64,000 nt of DNA, taken from positions 34,573,626 through 34,637,625 of the forward strand of contig JAVMKO010000004.1 in the NCBI GenBank assembly GCA_032164245.1, given 5' to 3'. This stretch comes from Sternotherus odoratus. Its lineage: Eukaryota > Chordata > Testudines > Kinosternidae. The translations under genes and the position numbers were made by a program. Positions 36,736 through 48,819 of the stretch are shown here, piece after piece. The notes under the pieces are model-generated. The model was not told the DNA's origin and did not search any database. It saw only the letters and a list, made by a program, of their open reading frames with translations. How positions within the stretch are numbered: the first letter of the stretch is position 1; every line of letters starts with the position of its first letter.

Positions 36736-39374
36736 GCTCCATTTTTTATTTTTGTTTAAGGTCCACTATTTCATGCCTTACTAGGGTCTAAAATGCTTGC
36801 AGTACTTGTTAAATCACTGCTTCTGGATCAGCAGCTTACAAAGATGCATTTGAATCCCAGAGTCCAAGCCGAACCATTTAGTTGCACCCAGAAGTCCCTA
36901 GGACCAGCTCTTAAAGTGAGTTTCTGCCTATATTAGGGAAGAAACGACTAGGTAATCTTTCTGCAGCTAGATGAAGGAAATCAGTGATTTTTTGCCTACA
37001 GTAGTGAGAGAGATGTCTGCATTGGCCTGTTCTTGTAGCGTAGCATCTTAGTGCGTGACTTAGCCAGTCCACCACTGTTCTTAATTAGGCTATGTCTTGA
37101 GTATATTAATATCCTGGCATGTAACTATCTGGGATTTTATGGCTGAGCTTGTACTTCTTTTGTACTAACCACACATTTTCAATCTTTGGCACCGTGTCAC
37201 CTGCACGCTTATGTCAATGGACTTCCTCATCAACAAGTCCGACTCTTTCCTTCTTGAAGGCTGGAAAGCAGACACACTGGCCAAAACAAGGCTTCTTAAC
37301 AGTATGGCCATGTTTAAGCCTGGCTTCCACTTCTACAACAAATACTCCAAAGAAAACAATCTTCTGTGGATATTAAAGGGTTTTCTTTCTACCGAGCCTT
37401 TTTATTCTATTTTTTTTTCCTTTTCCTTATGTCCGAATAATACTAGCTAGATGGTCAGTTGAAGAGTGTCATCTGTGAGAGTCGGTTCATTTGTACTCTT
37501 TCAAGAAATAATGGGTTAAAAGCCTACACCATGTCTGGTGATTATTCCCATTTGTACTGGCTCTGGGAAGAGGTTGCTACTTTAGAGGATGAGAGATTAA
37601 ATCAAAGTTTTCCTATTTCTGGTACCTGTACAATTAGAAGACAAAAAAAGAGGAAGGGATCACCTTGGTGTCCTGAACAGCCCTCCTCTTCATTATAAAT
37701 AGATTTAATTGCCCAGGCTTTGGGCTTGCTCTCTCCATGTTCCATTAGCCTGCAGTCCTTCACTAACAGTATCTAATTCTTTGCTTTATAGTGTTCTTTC
37801 AGAGCCCTTGATTAAGAAAAGAGCTCTTTATAAACAATCAGATTCACTTTTATTGAATTTTGACCAATATAACTGAGACTTACTGATTTAATTTTTAACT
37901 GATTCTGGAAACCAGTCCTATGATATTACCTCTTTACCCTTCGTCATCCTCATCAGAAATAGCTTGTTGTACATCTCCGTTGTGTTTTATGAACATTTCA
38001 TGTAGCTGTGATTTGATAGCCAGATCTGTAAAGTTTGGTCACAAGCCAGGTAAGCTCTGCAGGATTTTTGTTATAAGATACACACAGAAGTAACTGTGTA
38101 AAAGCAATACAGAAATTGATACAACTAAAAGTTATATAAAACGTATCATGTGGGTTTTCAAATATGTCTTCCTTTCACAAAAAACATTTTCACTGTTGTT
38201 TGTCATGCCCAAAAATATTTAGATCTTGAGAACAGCTTAGAAGCACACTTACTTAGCAGAGCTTCTTGGAAAGGTGTTATTAAGCAGGCACAGTCATAAC
38301 TGACCTGCTGTGTACTTTGTCATTTGAGGATGACTGCATTTCTGAAAAGAATCTTATTCAGTCCTGATAATTGAATCACTTGAGGCAATGGTAATCCAAA
38401 AGCATAGGATATGTATGAAAAATACTGTATTATGTGGTAGATTTTTGTTAAAGCTTTCAAAAGCTTTTGAAGAGACTTGTAATATTTTGGCTGGAGTTCA
38501 ATATTCTCTTTCTTTTCTACAAGGAACAGTTTTTTCTCTCTCTAACATGTCATTTTGAGGTTATACAGTAACATCTGTCAGAGCTATGCTAACCTCTGTC
38601 ATCCAGCTGTTAAGATGTGGTATTTTCCTTCCTTTTCCTTCTCTTCCCTCTCTCTTTCTTTTTACTCCCTCAGAAGGGGGGGGGAGTAACCTCTCTCCTT
38701 TTATACTGAAACTTCAGGTGGAATGAAGTGGTTATAAAAGCATCTATCAACATAGCAATAGCTTGCCAAGCCAAGTATTTGGGTTGGAAGTCATGCCTTC
38801 CCAACTGCTTGAAAACAGGAAGTATCTCTGTTAAGTGATGGATAGCTCTACTTTGCTGAGAGGAGGAAAAGGCTTTTTTCACCTCTTCGTCAATAAATGA
38901 GTTTTGCATTTATTCCATGTATGTAAAGAGAGAATTTTATATGACATGCATGCATGTGTGTGTGTCAATCTCTGTCTAGATATATAAAACTTAAAAAAGA
39001 AAAGAAAACCAAAAAGCCTTTTATACATGAGCAGTCCCTGTGAGAAGCCAGCCCAGGCACATCTTATCCCAGTGATTCCTGTAAAGCACTCAGAATCTGT
39101 CAGAAACAGCCTGCAGGATTGCAACGGCTCCTGGGTGATTAATTGCCAAGAGAGTTTGGTTCCAGGTTCCATTACACATAATTGTTATCTTTTCTAAAGG
39201 GGTTCTTTTATTAAAACCCCCACCCCAAAAGAGGGGGGGGGGGAGGCAAGTAAAATTCCTGAGGTTTAGCACTTCTTAGTTAGGAGTACCAAGGAGTTGC
39301 TTGCATAAACAGGCACTAAAGAAAGCATGATAGATGTGTGTGGTTTTTTAAAATTTTATCTTTACTGAAAATCA
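36736..39374. other. No gene seen
   Basis: Short unsupported frames only (37149-37698 on the + strand, 38670-39272 on the - strand). A G9 run lies near 38677 and a G11 run near 39232. Confidence 0.5.
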
Positions 39375-39500
39375 CTTTACTAGAAATCAAGGAGGAAGTG
39401 CTATCTAGCAATTAAAGCAGAAGACTAGGAATCAGGATTCCTGTTCTCTATCAAAAGCTGACCTTGCAGCCTAGCAAGTCACAAAGGGCTAAGTTGTCCC
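39375..39500 (+). mobile_element. MIR-like SINE fragment
   Basis: AGAAGACTAGGAATCAGGATTCCTGTTCTCT, then GACCTTGCAGCCTAGCAAGTCAC, corresponds to the MIR head (GACTGGGAGTCAGGAGACCTGGGTTCT) and core (GTGACCTTGGGCAAGTCAC). Confidence 0.55.
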
Positions 39501-39761
39501 TAAACCATATGTGGGAAGCAGAGACACCCTTGCCTCCTGCTCTGAATGTGGCTGAACTAGGGCTGCATATTTGAAACTTCCATCACGAACCAAGATGGAG
39601 GGAGTGACCAGAAGCATGAGTCTGCCCCCCTCCACACACTGGGCAGCAAACTTGGCCAGGCACGGGGAGAGAGAGTTAGCTGTACTCTGAAAAGTGGGAA
39701 AGTGACTTATTCCTCTTCAAAGTAAGATGGGAGAGGGGAGAAGTAGTGATTGTGAGGCTTA

Positions 39762-40059
39762 GGGCTTGTTTACCCTACCGGCCAGATCAACGGGCAGTGA
39801 TCGATCCAGCAGGGGGTCAATTTATTGTGTCTAGTATAGACACGATAAATCGACCACTGATCACCCTAACATCAACTCTGGTACTCCACCTCAATGAGAA
39901 CCACAAGAGGAATCGACGGGCAAGCATCTTCCATCGACACACTACAGCAAAGATACTGCGCTAGGTGGATCTAAGTATGTCAACTTCAGCTACCTTATTC
40001 ACATAGATGAAGTGCGTAACTTAGATTGATCCCTTCCCATAGTGAACTGTAGACCACCC
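39762..40059. mobile_element. MITE of the GGGCTTGTCTAC family, copy 1
   Basis: The left end GGGCTTGTTTACCCTACCGGCC and right end TAGTGAACTGTAGACCACCC are inverted. Inside, GTGTCTAGTATAGACACGATAAATCGACC is a smaller palindrome. GTCAACTTCAGCTACCTTATTCACATAGATGAAGTGCGTAACTTAGATTGATCCC matches a family with TACGTCGACTTCAGCTACG motifs also found at 50441 and 54462. Confidence 0.75.
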
Positions 40060-40097
40060 GTGGATCTCTTCATCTATTTATTCATCTGTAATGTGGA

Positions 40098-40215
40098 TGT
40101 TCATAGATGTTAAGGACTGAAGAGACCATAAGGGTCACTAGGTCTGACTACCTGCACCATGCAGGCCAGGGAATTTCTCCCAGTAATTCCTGCATCGTGC
40201 CCATAACTTGTAGGA
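40098..40215 (-). mobile_element. CR1-type 3' tail, minus strand
   Basis: TTCATAGATGTTAAGGACTGAAGAGACCATAAGGGTCACTAGGTCTGACTACCTGCACCATGCAGGCCAGGGAATTTCTCCCAGTAATTCCTGC follows the common sauropsid CR1 3' end read in reverse. Confidence 0.7.
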
Positions 40216-40416
40216 TGTTTACCTATCCCCAAAAGATAATAGGGCTTCATTTATTAGCTACCCAATTACTTCAGTGGAAGTTTTGGGTATACAGGGAACA
40301 GGTGTCATAGGACCTGGAAGCTTAAGAATCATATACAGTACAGAACTTGGGATAAAAGTTGATACAATGTATGAAGTAGTATTTATTTATTATTATGTTC
40401 CATTGCTTTATAATTA

Positions 40417-41885
40417 GGCTGACCATACGTCCCGTTTTGAACGGGACAGTCCCGTTTTTTTAATGTTTTTTAACCGTCCCGTCTTTTTGACCAAAATATC
40501 AATTTTGTCCCGTTTTTGGGGCAAGACTCAGAAAAAACATGGAATCATAAAACGTCCCCCCCTCCGCTGCCGCCGCCGCCGGCTCGCTCGGCCCCCGGCT
40601 GCGGCTCCTGACAGCTCTGATCTGCCGCCTCCTCCAGCCCGCCGCCCGCTGCAGCCTCCTCCTCTCTATTCCTCCTTCCCTCCCTTCTCTCCATCCCCCT
40701 TCCTCCCTGCTCTCTCCCTCTGTCCACTGCCTCCTCTCACTTCCTCCATCCCTTCTCTCTTCAGAAAACCTGGCCGGCAGCCCCCCCGCCGGCTCGCTCC
40801 GCTCCCAGCTGCGGCTCCTGACAGCTCTGATCTGCCGCCTCCTCCAGCCCGCCGCCCGCTGCAGCCTCCTCCTCTCTATTCCTCCTTCCCTCCCTTTTCT
40901 CCATCCCCCCCTTCCTCCCTGCTCTCTCCCTCTGTCCACTGCCTCCTCTCACTTCCTCCATCCCTTCTCTCTTCAGAAAACCTGGCCGGCAGCCCCCCCG
41001 CCGGCTCGCTCCGCTCCCAGCTGCGGCTCCTGACAGCTCTGATCTGCCGCCTCCTCCAGCCCGCCGCCCGCTGCAGCCTCCTCCTCTCTATTCCTCCTTC
41101 CCTCCCTTCTCTCCATCCCCCCCTTCCTCCCTGCTCTCTCCCTCTGTCCACTGCCTCCTCTCACTTCCTCCATCCCTTCTCTCTTCAGAAAACCTGGCCG
41201 GCAGCCCCCCCGCCGGCTCGCTCCGCTCCCAGCTGCGGCTCCTGACAGCTCTGATCTGCCGCCTCCTCCAGCCCGTCGCCCGCTGCAGCCTCCTCCTCTC
41301 TATTCCTCCTTCTCTCCATCCCCCCCTTCCTCCCTGCTCTCTCCCTCTGTCCACTGCCTCCTCTCACTTCCTCCATCCCTTCTCTCTATCCCCTTCTCCA
41401 TCCCTCCATCCCTTCCTTCCTCCCTTCTCTCTATCCCTCCATCCCTCTCTTCCTTCCCTCTATCCCCCTTCTCCATCCCTCCCTTCCTCCCTTCTCTCTC
41501 TCCCTCCGTCCACTGCCTCCTCTTCCATCTCCCTTCTCTCCATCCCTCCTTCTCGCTGTCCCTTGCCTCCTCCATCCACCCTGCTCCCTACCCCCATCTC
41601 TTCTCTCATCCATCCATCCTCTCCCTTTCTCACCTTCGTGCCTTCTCTCCCTCCGTTCCCTCCATCATCTTCATCCCTCATCCCCCCTTCTCTCTCTCTC
41701 CCTCCATCCTCTTCATCCCCCATCCCTGTTCTGCTTATTCCTCCATCCATCCCCCCCAACCTCCCTCTGCCTCCCCCCCGCCCGGTGCTGGGGGGCCCAG
41801 GTGGGGCCATGCCCCCCCCCACACACCCTGTCCCGTTTTTGCCCTCCCAATGTCCCGTTTTTGTCTAAAGGAAATATGGTCAGCC
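40417..41885. mobile_element. DNA transposon with CTGACCATACGTCCCG-type ends, interior replaced by GC-rich repeats
   Basis: The ends are perfect inverted repeats over 12 bases (AGGCTGACCATA at 40416 and TATGGTCAGCCT up to 41886), flanked by TA. Next to both ends are several copies of GTCCCGTTTTT. Such ends mark an abundant non-autonomous DNA transposon of reptiles, which is normally about 120 bases. Here the interior is about 1.4 kb of CT-rich DNA: four 212-bp tandem units, then degenerate CCTCCATCCCT. The superfamily is uncertain: the flanking 8-mers (tataatta and tatttata) agree at only five of eight positions, and only the TA duplication is exact. Confidence 0.75.
40561..41380. repeat. 212-bp tandem repeat, four copies
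   Basis: The marker GCGGCTCCTGACAGCTCTGATCTGCC occurs at 40601, 40811, 41023 and 41235, giving spacings of 210, 212 and 212. Each unit has a GC-rich head (GCCGCCGGCTCGCTC, ctgcagcctcctcc) and a pyrimidine tail ending TTCTCTCTTCAGAAAACCTGGCCGGCAGCCCCCC. The fourth copy has a small deletion. A further 400 bases of degenerate CCTCCATCCC follow. Confidence 0.95.
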
Positions 41886-42604
41886 TATTTATAATGGGCC
41901 CATTATGGTTAATTAATTTAAATATATGTGTATGCAAGTGTCTGTTTTACAAGCAGAGATGCAGTAGGTATGCAGAAATTAGCATTCACCTCCTGCTTCT
42001 CCTTGCACCAGATTCTACCATCCTTTCTCAGGATAAATAATACCTAATGCTATATGAACTGAGACAACATCTGAAACACACACTAGGTCAAAGACTGTGT
42101 GAAATTAGTCTTCGTATCACTCTCAGGATCTGGGTTTCTTTGTTTAAACTTATTAAAGTGAAATAAATTAAAAATACTGAGCTGAAGTTATTGCATAATT
42201 TCAGTCCTAGACATGAGATTTAGACCTCCCTGAGAAATGTATATGTAAGCCTCTGGCTATTAATAAGGGAGAAAGCCTCCTAAATCTATTGGTTGATCAA
42301 AAGAGAATCATCCAAGAAATATTGAGCTGGATTTTCAGCCACTGGCCTCTACTTCTGTTCATGCAGAATTGTACTTGTTCAAGTGTGCACCTGCAGAATG
42401 CAGGTTCAGACAGATTGTATGTTCATTAACACTTGTTCATGGTCGTTCTGTAGACTAAGGTTACTTAGAATAAGATAGATTCACTGGTGCTGAAACAGTT
42501 TTTATAGTGGGGGTGCTGAAAGCGGAAACCATGTATTTGGGTGGTTATACTTCAAGCCAAGGGGCATGGCAGCCCTCTCCTTCACCTGTAGTTCCAGTAC
42601 CTAT
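41886..42604. other. No gene seen
   Basis: AT-rich intron DNA with short frames only. Confidence 0.5.
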
Positions 42605-42713
42605 GGCTAGATTCTGACCTTCGTTACCATGGTGTAAATGTGGAACAGCTGCATTCACTTCAGAGGAATAGTCTCAGATTTGTAATGAAGTTACAGAGTT
42701 CAGAATCTAGTCC
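42605..42713. repeat. Small fold-back element, second copy of the 20218 family
   Basis: The left end GGCTAGATTCTGACCTTCGTTACC pairs with the right end GTAATGAAGTTACAGAGTTCAGAATCTAGTCC read in reverse. The centre has GTGTAAATGTGGAACAGCTGCATTCACTTCAG. Confidence 0.65.
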
Positions 42714-45063
42714 GCTATTTACAGGGGTTAGACTGTTCACAAGTGGAGGCCAGGTAGAGAGGCTTGGCTTCAAATGTGTGTCACTGTTTTTATTATTTTT
42801 TATAATCAACCAGCTGATTACATTGTTTAAAATAGCTGAAGTACCTTGGACATCTACAGGTTCTACAGTTGCAAATTAACTACTTGGGAGAGCTGTCTGC
42901 CAAGGGATGTGGTTGAAGCCCCGGTTTTTGAGATATTTAAAACTAGTCTAAACGAAACACATGGAAATGTACTTTCATGACCAATCCTGTACTGGCAGGG
43001 AATTGAACAGGATGCCCTAATATGTCAATTCCATCTATATTTGCTCATTTCAAGAAATTAGACACTGTGGAGTAAGTGAGAGTGCTGGAGTTTGTGAGGT
43101 ACTAAATCAGGATTCTTAAACTGAGGAGTAAGAAAATTTCTTAAGGAGTTAATTGCCCCACTGTATCTGTGTTTTCAGGATACCATTCATTACAGGCATA
43201 AGAGACCATAAACATGGCAGCCAGCTCTGAAATGTGAGGAAGATAAGCTGGCACTCCGCTTCACCTTTCCTACTCCTCCTATGAAGGACAGGGCAAGAGA
43301 ATGGAACTGTGAGTGGTCCCCGTTCCACCCTCTCTTCTTGTCATTCCAGTGTGCCAAGTGAGGGTTCAGAGCTCAGTGCTGCCATTTCCCTTAGAGTACG
43401 GAGTCAGGATCTGTGTTCACATGGTCTCGTTGCTGCAATGAACTGTCTCTCTGAGGGAGGCCAGTCTTCCTCCTCCATGTTATATCAGCCTTGAATTTGT
43501 TAGATAAATTCTGGCACAGGAAGATTGTAGCAGGAGGGTCAGATCCTCAGTCCACAGTCACTCCGACATGTGAGGAAGAAGACAGAATCCATTAACAAGG
43601 TGTGCTGAAAGCTGTATGGGGAGCAAGAGGATAAAATGGACATCCTGTAATGCAATTACTAAACTGGATGCCCTTCTTTCATAGCTAATTAAAAAGTCTA
43701 CAGTATTCCTATATTTTCCAGTTTTAGCTGGTCAGGAAGTATTTTGGCCTCTCTCATGGTATTTCAGTCCTGTTTCTATCTCTGACTTCAACCAGGAAAA
43801 ACTGAGGGGTGTAAACTCATTTAAATACTGTAGTACTCTTCTCTCAGAAGAGTATTTCTGATTTGCACAAAGGCATTCAGGACTATTTTACTTTCTTCAG
43901 GCAATTTTGGCAGTCCCTATTATGATTCTCATTTATTTGTCACCTACACTTCTGTTCTAATTCACAAAAGTTGCTGGATGTGACTCTGATCTGCAGTAAA
44001 ATGAAGGGAGCTCAATGGCACCCTCTTTATCTCACTGGCAACATAGTATATAGAAGGAAATCTTGTTTCTCAAAAAAACAATTTCCAATATTTTAGTTTA
44101 TCGCTGCTTTATGTAAAGATGAGTCTGTTCTCCTGCTTAATGGAATAATAGAATAACACTGGGTTACATACATTATGCTAAACATGGATACAGAATGCTG
44201 AAAAGGGTTTGAAGATCTCTTAAGCCAATGATATTGAATGTTTTATTCCTTATTGCTACAAAAAGAGAGTCTCACCAGGCTGTACTATGAGTTATGTAGA
44301 AGGATTTCACTCTATTGACATGATGCATTGCAACAGAGTACAACTCAAAACAGTGCTGGAGAAAAAATTATGTAAAAATACTAATATGTGCCTGTCTCTG
44401 TTGTACCTAACAGATATATAAGAGCAATGGATGGCACTTCCCAGTTGACTGTGAAGGATAAGTTACATGTGGGGTTTCTTGCGTATTTTACTGCTCCATC
44501 CTTTTATTGTTTTCTCTGCTGACTCTTTTGAGATAAACATTCTCACTCTTTGAGTTGTGTTACATCTCGCTAGGAGATCAAGCCATCTGTTTCCTTGCTT
44601 TTATTATTACATCTTGTTAATAACCATGTAAAATGTTTCTGCCCCGTTCACAGGTCTTCACAAAGTACTGCCACTTGATATTGCACATTCTTCCTGAACA
44701 CCTGCTGTCAAACGCATCAAGTCTTTTCTTGTCAACTTGCACAATGCTCCAGGTCTTGAGCAAGACTGACATGACAGAAATGTTGCGCAGCCTGATTTTT
44801 ATATAATGTGAAGTCCTTATACAAGAACTGATAATAGAAGAATTAAAACATTTTGGAGGAATTATTTATCTTTGACCCAAATAACTGTATAAAATTCTCA
44901 TTTATTAATGCAATAATTAAAATAATTGTTCTTAAATGGTTTAAAAACCATACTACCCCACCCTGAGTGCAAATTTAGACCAGAGAATAATCTGCATAAA
45001 TCTTGGGAGAGTCAAAGGGTAGTGGCTGGGGAATAGGTCTTCCAAGAAGATAACTGGTAGGAG
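42714..45063. other. No gene seen
   Basis: Intron DNA with short unsupported frames. No mobile element recognised. Confidence 0.5.
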
Positions 45064-45970
45064 GTGTTGGATAAGCTGAAGGTTGTGGAAGCTTCTCCCT
45101 TCTCCCTCCCCGACCCCTCCCACCCAGTCAAGCAATCTGAGAAACCAGCAAAAAAGTCTTTAAGTATCATCTCGGAGCTGCACGTACGCTGGATCCTCTC
45201 ATCAGGCTTAAGGCCAGGACACAGCACCGAGATAGCATTTCTTCCTGTGGTTGATGACTCCTCCTGTCTGAAGACAAAGGAAATGTATTCATACTTGTCC
45301 TGCTTGACCTCTCCTTGGCATTTGATACCATTGATCATCAAAGAAACTGCAGAGGTGAATGGAAATGCCCTGTAATAGCTCAGGTCCCTTTCTGATTAAA
45401 CTGCGAGTGGCATTATGGACAATGTTCTCCAAACCTCTCGCCTCTGTGGAGCTCAACGTGTCACAATCCCCACATTTGCAATGTATAGTGTGACAAAGTT
45501 CCTCCTCTGCTTTGGTGGGTCCTGCACTTACTGGCGGATTTGTTATCAGAGGTTCATGGTGTGCTTTTGGGGTCGTTTCTATTAGATGATCAATCAACAA
45601 TCATAGTCAAAGAGATCCACTCCCATTTGCAACTGGCCAAATGATTGTGCTTCATCCTAACCCAGGCCCAACATCAGGCCATGATGTTCTGTGCATCCTC
45701 TGGACTTGAATATTTCAACACATTATTATATCTAGGAATTGACACTCTCTCTGGAAAAAAATCGAGCTGATGCAAAACACAGCAACTCATCTGTTACCAA
45801 GACAAGCCTGTTCCCATTGAATGCAGTTTCCAGTTCAGAGTCTGTCTTACATCATACACACAGACGCAAAGCCCTGGTAGAACTCCCTGTGATTGGATGC
45901 TCACCAAGCTGTTGCATTTGGGTCCTGCTTTTTAACCCTCCTGAATCTGAACAGCATCCAAACACTGCCC
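45064..45970 (+). pseudogene. L2-like LINE remnant, reverse transcriptase, plus strand
   Basis: The first 103 codons contain SSGLRPGHSTEIAFLPVVDD, the RPGHSTETALL box of L2-type reverse transcriptases, then SYLSCLTSPWHLIPLIIK, a decayed LLDLSAAFDTVDH box in a shifted frame. At about 45690-45870, SSGLEYFNTLLYLGI and then ECSFQFRVCLTSY match the LDYCNALYLGL and FKV box region. Between them, 45487-45560 (GTGTGACAAAGTTCCTCCTCTGC...) looks like a piece of an LTR inserted later. Stops and frameshifts make it inactive. Opposite in strand to the L2-like copy at 9.5-11 kb. Confidence 0.65.
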
Positions 45971-46740
45971 CTGGTTGAGGAATCTAGGCATACTGTTGAA
46001 GTGTAGGTCCTCTGTCTATCACCCTCTTCTGATAGCTGAGACCCCCCCAGGGACTAGTGCTGACCTCTGATTCCTCCATAGCTTAAGGACACCCCTTCCA
46101 AACTCCAGCTATCTGGGAGGCTGTGGGTTTACAGTTCAACTCTTGAAGAATATGTGACAGTGGAAGTGAACGGACACACAGACAAGCTTTGTACAGGATT
46201 CCAAACACCATTATGTTTTACTTAATGCAAGAGATACACGGGTCTAGACAAAATAATAAACACAGCTATCTGGTTTTCCTGTCTCAGTTTCCTCCCCATT
46301 CTGAAGAGTTCTTTGAGCTCGGGCAGATCCTCCACCTGCAGTTCATGGCTTTTCTTCAGAATCATAGAGTCCCTCTCCCTCTCTCTGTCAGCTAGCTTCC
46401 TTTTGCCCTTCGCAAGTTAGACAGGACAACTCTGCCATGAAAGCATGTCCTTCCTTCCTTTGCAAAGCTCTGTGAGTTTGTTGAGTTTATGTACCCTACA
46501 AACAATGTCTTATGGATCCTTTGTTCTCCTGCTGGGGATTTTCCACTCCCTCTCCCTGCAGAGAGGGTGGAGGAACTAGCTTCTCCTAGCTTCAGCCTAT
46601 CCATTGTTCCAAGGTGTTACCACCTGATTAGACAACCATATAAGATCTAATGACCAACCATTGTATCTGATCCAGAAGATACATTCTTCAGTCCCTCTCA
46701 GTAAATGATGTGTTCCGTATCTACTCAGGCAGTCCATGTT
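45971..46740. other. Unclassified, probable retroelement-derived DNA
   Basis: Composition is richer in CT than the surroundings, with GACAAAATAATAAACACA (about 46238) and TTTCCTGTCTCAGTTTCC. I believe similar sequence is repeated in turtles, but I could not set ends or a family. Confidence 0.3.
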
Positions 46741-47560
46741 CAACAGTTTCGTAACATTAATTTGTAAGTTCTACATTGGACAATGCCCCATATCGTCACA
46801 TCCTGATATTCACAGAACTTCATGGATTGTTCCTTCACGATCATGACCAGCTGTGTTTCAGTGTACCAATAAAAATGTCAGCCAATAGAGGGAAACCTAT
46901 TAAATATGGGCAAAGCACTTGTATAGAAGTTGGACTTGTACTGTGTACTCACTCCTACAAGATATAAAAATGGCCATGAAACAAACCACTTTCTTAATAG
47001 TTAAAGAATTCACATCTCAAATTTAGCTTTTCCTTGATAAATTTGTCACACACAATGCACTGATTCCCACACTAAAACAGGAAGTCCCACAAACTATAAA
47101 GTAATCAAGTTCTTTCTCATACAAGCTAGGAAGAAAGATTTATTTTTAAATGCTTTGCAGGTGCTCAGATACTATGCTGATAGAATTGAATAATTGAATG
47201 CTATATTATATTATATAGACTCTCCCTAAAGATCCGATTTACGCAAATCTGCACTTAGGAAAAAGTTCTATAAGCTAAAAATAGGAGGGGGTTGGAGGGG
47301 ATTGGGGGGGGGGGGGATGAGTAATGGTCGGAGATGCATTTCTGATTTACATAAAATTCAACGTAGGGTGTTCCGGAACGGAACGCTTGCATAAATTGTG
47401 GAGCGTCTGTAAAATTTAAAATACCTCCAATCTCGAGGAGCATTTTTTCAGTAGGGATCACAAGAAGTCAAGTTCAAATAAAGAGCTTGTTCGTTTCGGT
47501 TAGAAGGATTTAGTTAGAGAGGATACAGATTATTCTGCTTTTTCCAGTTCTCCAGTTGCA
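46741..47560. other. No gene seen; G-run and possible old DNA transposon
   Basis: A G13-like run lies at 47304-47316. CCGATTTACGCAAATCTGCAC (about 47233) and GGAACGGAACGCTTGCATAAATTGTGGAGCGTC (about 47375) resemble the inverted ends of an old pogo-like element, but decay prevents a firm call. Confidence 0.35.
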
Positions 47561-47728
47561 GTGTAGTTATAGCCATCTTGGTCCTAGGATATTAGAAAGA
47601 AAAGATGGATGAGTTCATATATTTTATTGGGCCAACATCTGTTGGTGAGAGAGACAAGATCGAAAGCTTGTTTCTTTCACCAACAGAAGTTGGTCCATAA
47701 AAGACATACCTTCCCCAGCTTGTCTCTC
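47561..47728 (+). mobile_element. Penelope-like terminal repeat, palindromic copy 2
   Basis: ATTTTATTGGGCCAACATCTGTTGGTGAGAGAGACAAG (47620-47657) is followed after eight bases by the inverted CTTGTTTCTTTCACCAACAGAAGTTGGTCCATAAAAGA (47667-47704). The same family as 27516-27750, but with most of the loop and hammerhead-like core deleted, leaving only ATCGAAAG. Confidence 0.7.
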
Positions 47729-48346
47729 AGTTCTCTAACTCTCATTTCAGGTCTGATCCCAATGGACTTTAAGGTTGGACTGAACTACTTTCTTGATGCA
47801 CTATAAAGATTCTGTAGGAAAGGTAATTTAACAGAAATATGTCCTAATTTAATATAAGAACCCATTTATGGAGATTCATTACAGTGGGAGATTCAACACA
47901 CTAACCCTCCAACTTAAATTCGATTACTTCCTGAACTTAATACCCTTTTCAATGTCAATGTAATCTGTGCAGTTTTCATTTTGCTAGTGGGAAAAAAAAT
48001 CTTGTGACACTTCACTGAACTTCAAGGAAGTAGGTTGCTGTAGGATGAAATCAGAAAAATGCTATGAGATTAGGCATGAATGTAGAAGTATGTCAGAGAC
48101 TATGAGATTTTCTTCAATCGTAGCTGAAAAACCTAGAAAAACCTATGTCTGCTTTATCTACTTACTATAATATTGGCAGTGTCTTTTTAATTCTGCATTG
48201 CTTGACAATGTAGTTCTTGCTGTGGCTAAATATCTCTCTAATAAGCTAACTAATAACATGCTTTAAAAATAATTAGGAAGCCCTACGGTTAATTCTAGTT
48301 TAAGAATTAGTATTTCCATTCTCAACAGCAACCACAAATAGTTTTC
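47729..48346. other. No gene seen
   Basis: AT-rich intron DNA. Confidence 0.5.
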
Positions 48347-48350
48347 CTGG

Positions 48351-48815
48351 TGTGGCAGGGTGCTGGCCAGGAGTGCCTGAGCCAGTCCTGCCGGCCCTTT
48401 AAAAGGGAGCAGAAGCCTGCAAACCTCCCTTGCAGAAAGGCTAATTAGCCACCTGGCTTGCAGGGCAATCAGCCTGCATGAGTGGCACCTGGCAGCCTCC
48501 TCAGGAGGATAAAAGGCCTGCCAGGAAGCAAGCCCAGAGTGGTGGGGATGATATGGAGTGTGGAGTGTGAAGAGCTATTCAGAGCTGTGTTTGTATTAGA
48601 GCTGAACTATATAGAGTTTGTAAAGCTCGAAACTGTAGAGCTACTCAGAGCTGTAAACTGTAGAGTTTGTTAGAGTTGTAAACTGAAAAGCTAAACTGTG
48701 TAAAGCTGTATATATTGGTGGTGGGGCCTGCACTGTGGATTAAAGAGCACTGTTTGAAGCAAAGAAGGGTTTCCTGCCTGTGTTCCTGAGAGGGGTGAGA
48801 AGGCGATCTGTCACA
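48351..48815 (+). mobile_element. Solo LTR (465 bp) with 4-bp target duplication
   Basis: Begins TGTGGCAGGG and ends GATCTGTCACA, with short inverted ends TGTG/CACA. It is flanked by CTGG on both sides (48347-48350 and 48816-48819). A TATA-like GGATAAAAGG lies at about 48507, and GATTAAAGAGC at about 48739 may serve as a processing signal. The region after the TATA-like box contains tandem variants of TGTAGAGCTACTCAGAGCTGTAAAC. A single LTR without internal sequence suggests recombination between two LTRs. Gypsy or endogenous retrovirus cannot be told apart from the LTR alone. Confidence 0.8.
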
Positions 48816-48819
48816 CTGG

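Noticed and set aside
40463..41376. A 260-codon plus-strand frame and several 60-146 codon minus-strand frames in the CT-rich block
   Set aside because: These frames are created by the 212-base tandem repeat inside a DNA transposon. The protein is Pro/Ser/Leu or Arg/Glu/Gly low-complexity and has no independent support.
47295..47320. G13-like run as a functional G-quadruplex
   Set aside because: It is a single homopolymer run next to G-rich bases. Such runs also arise from sequencing or assembly slippage, so no claim is made.
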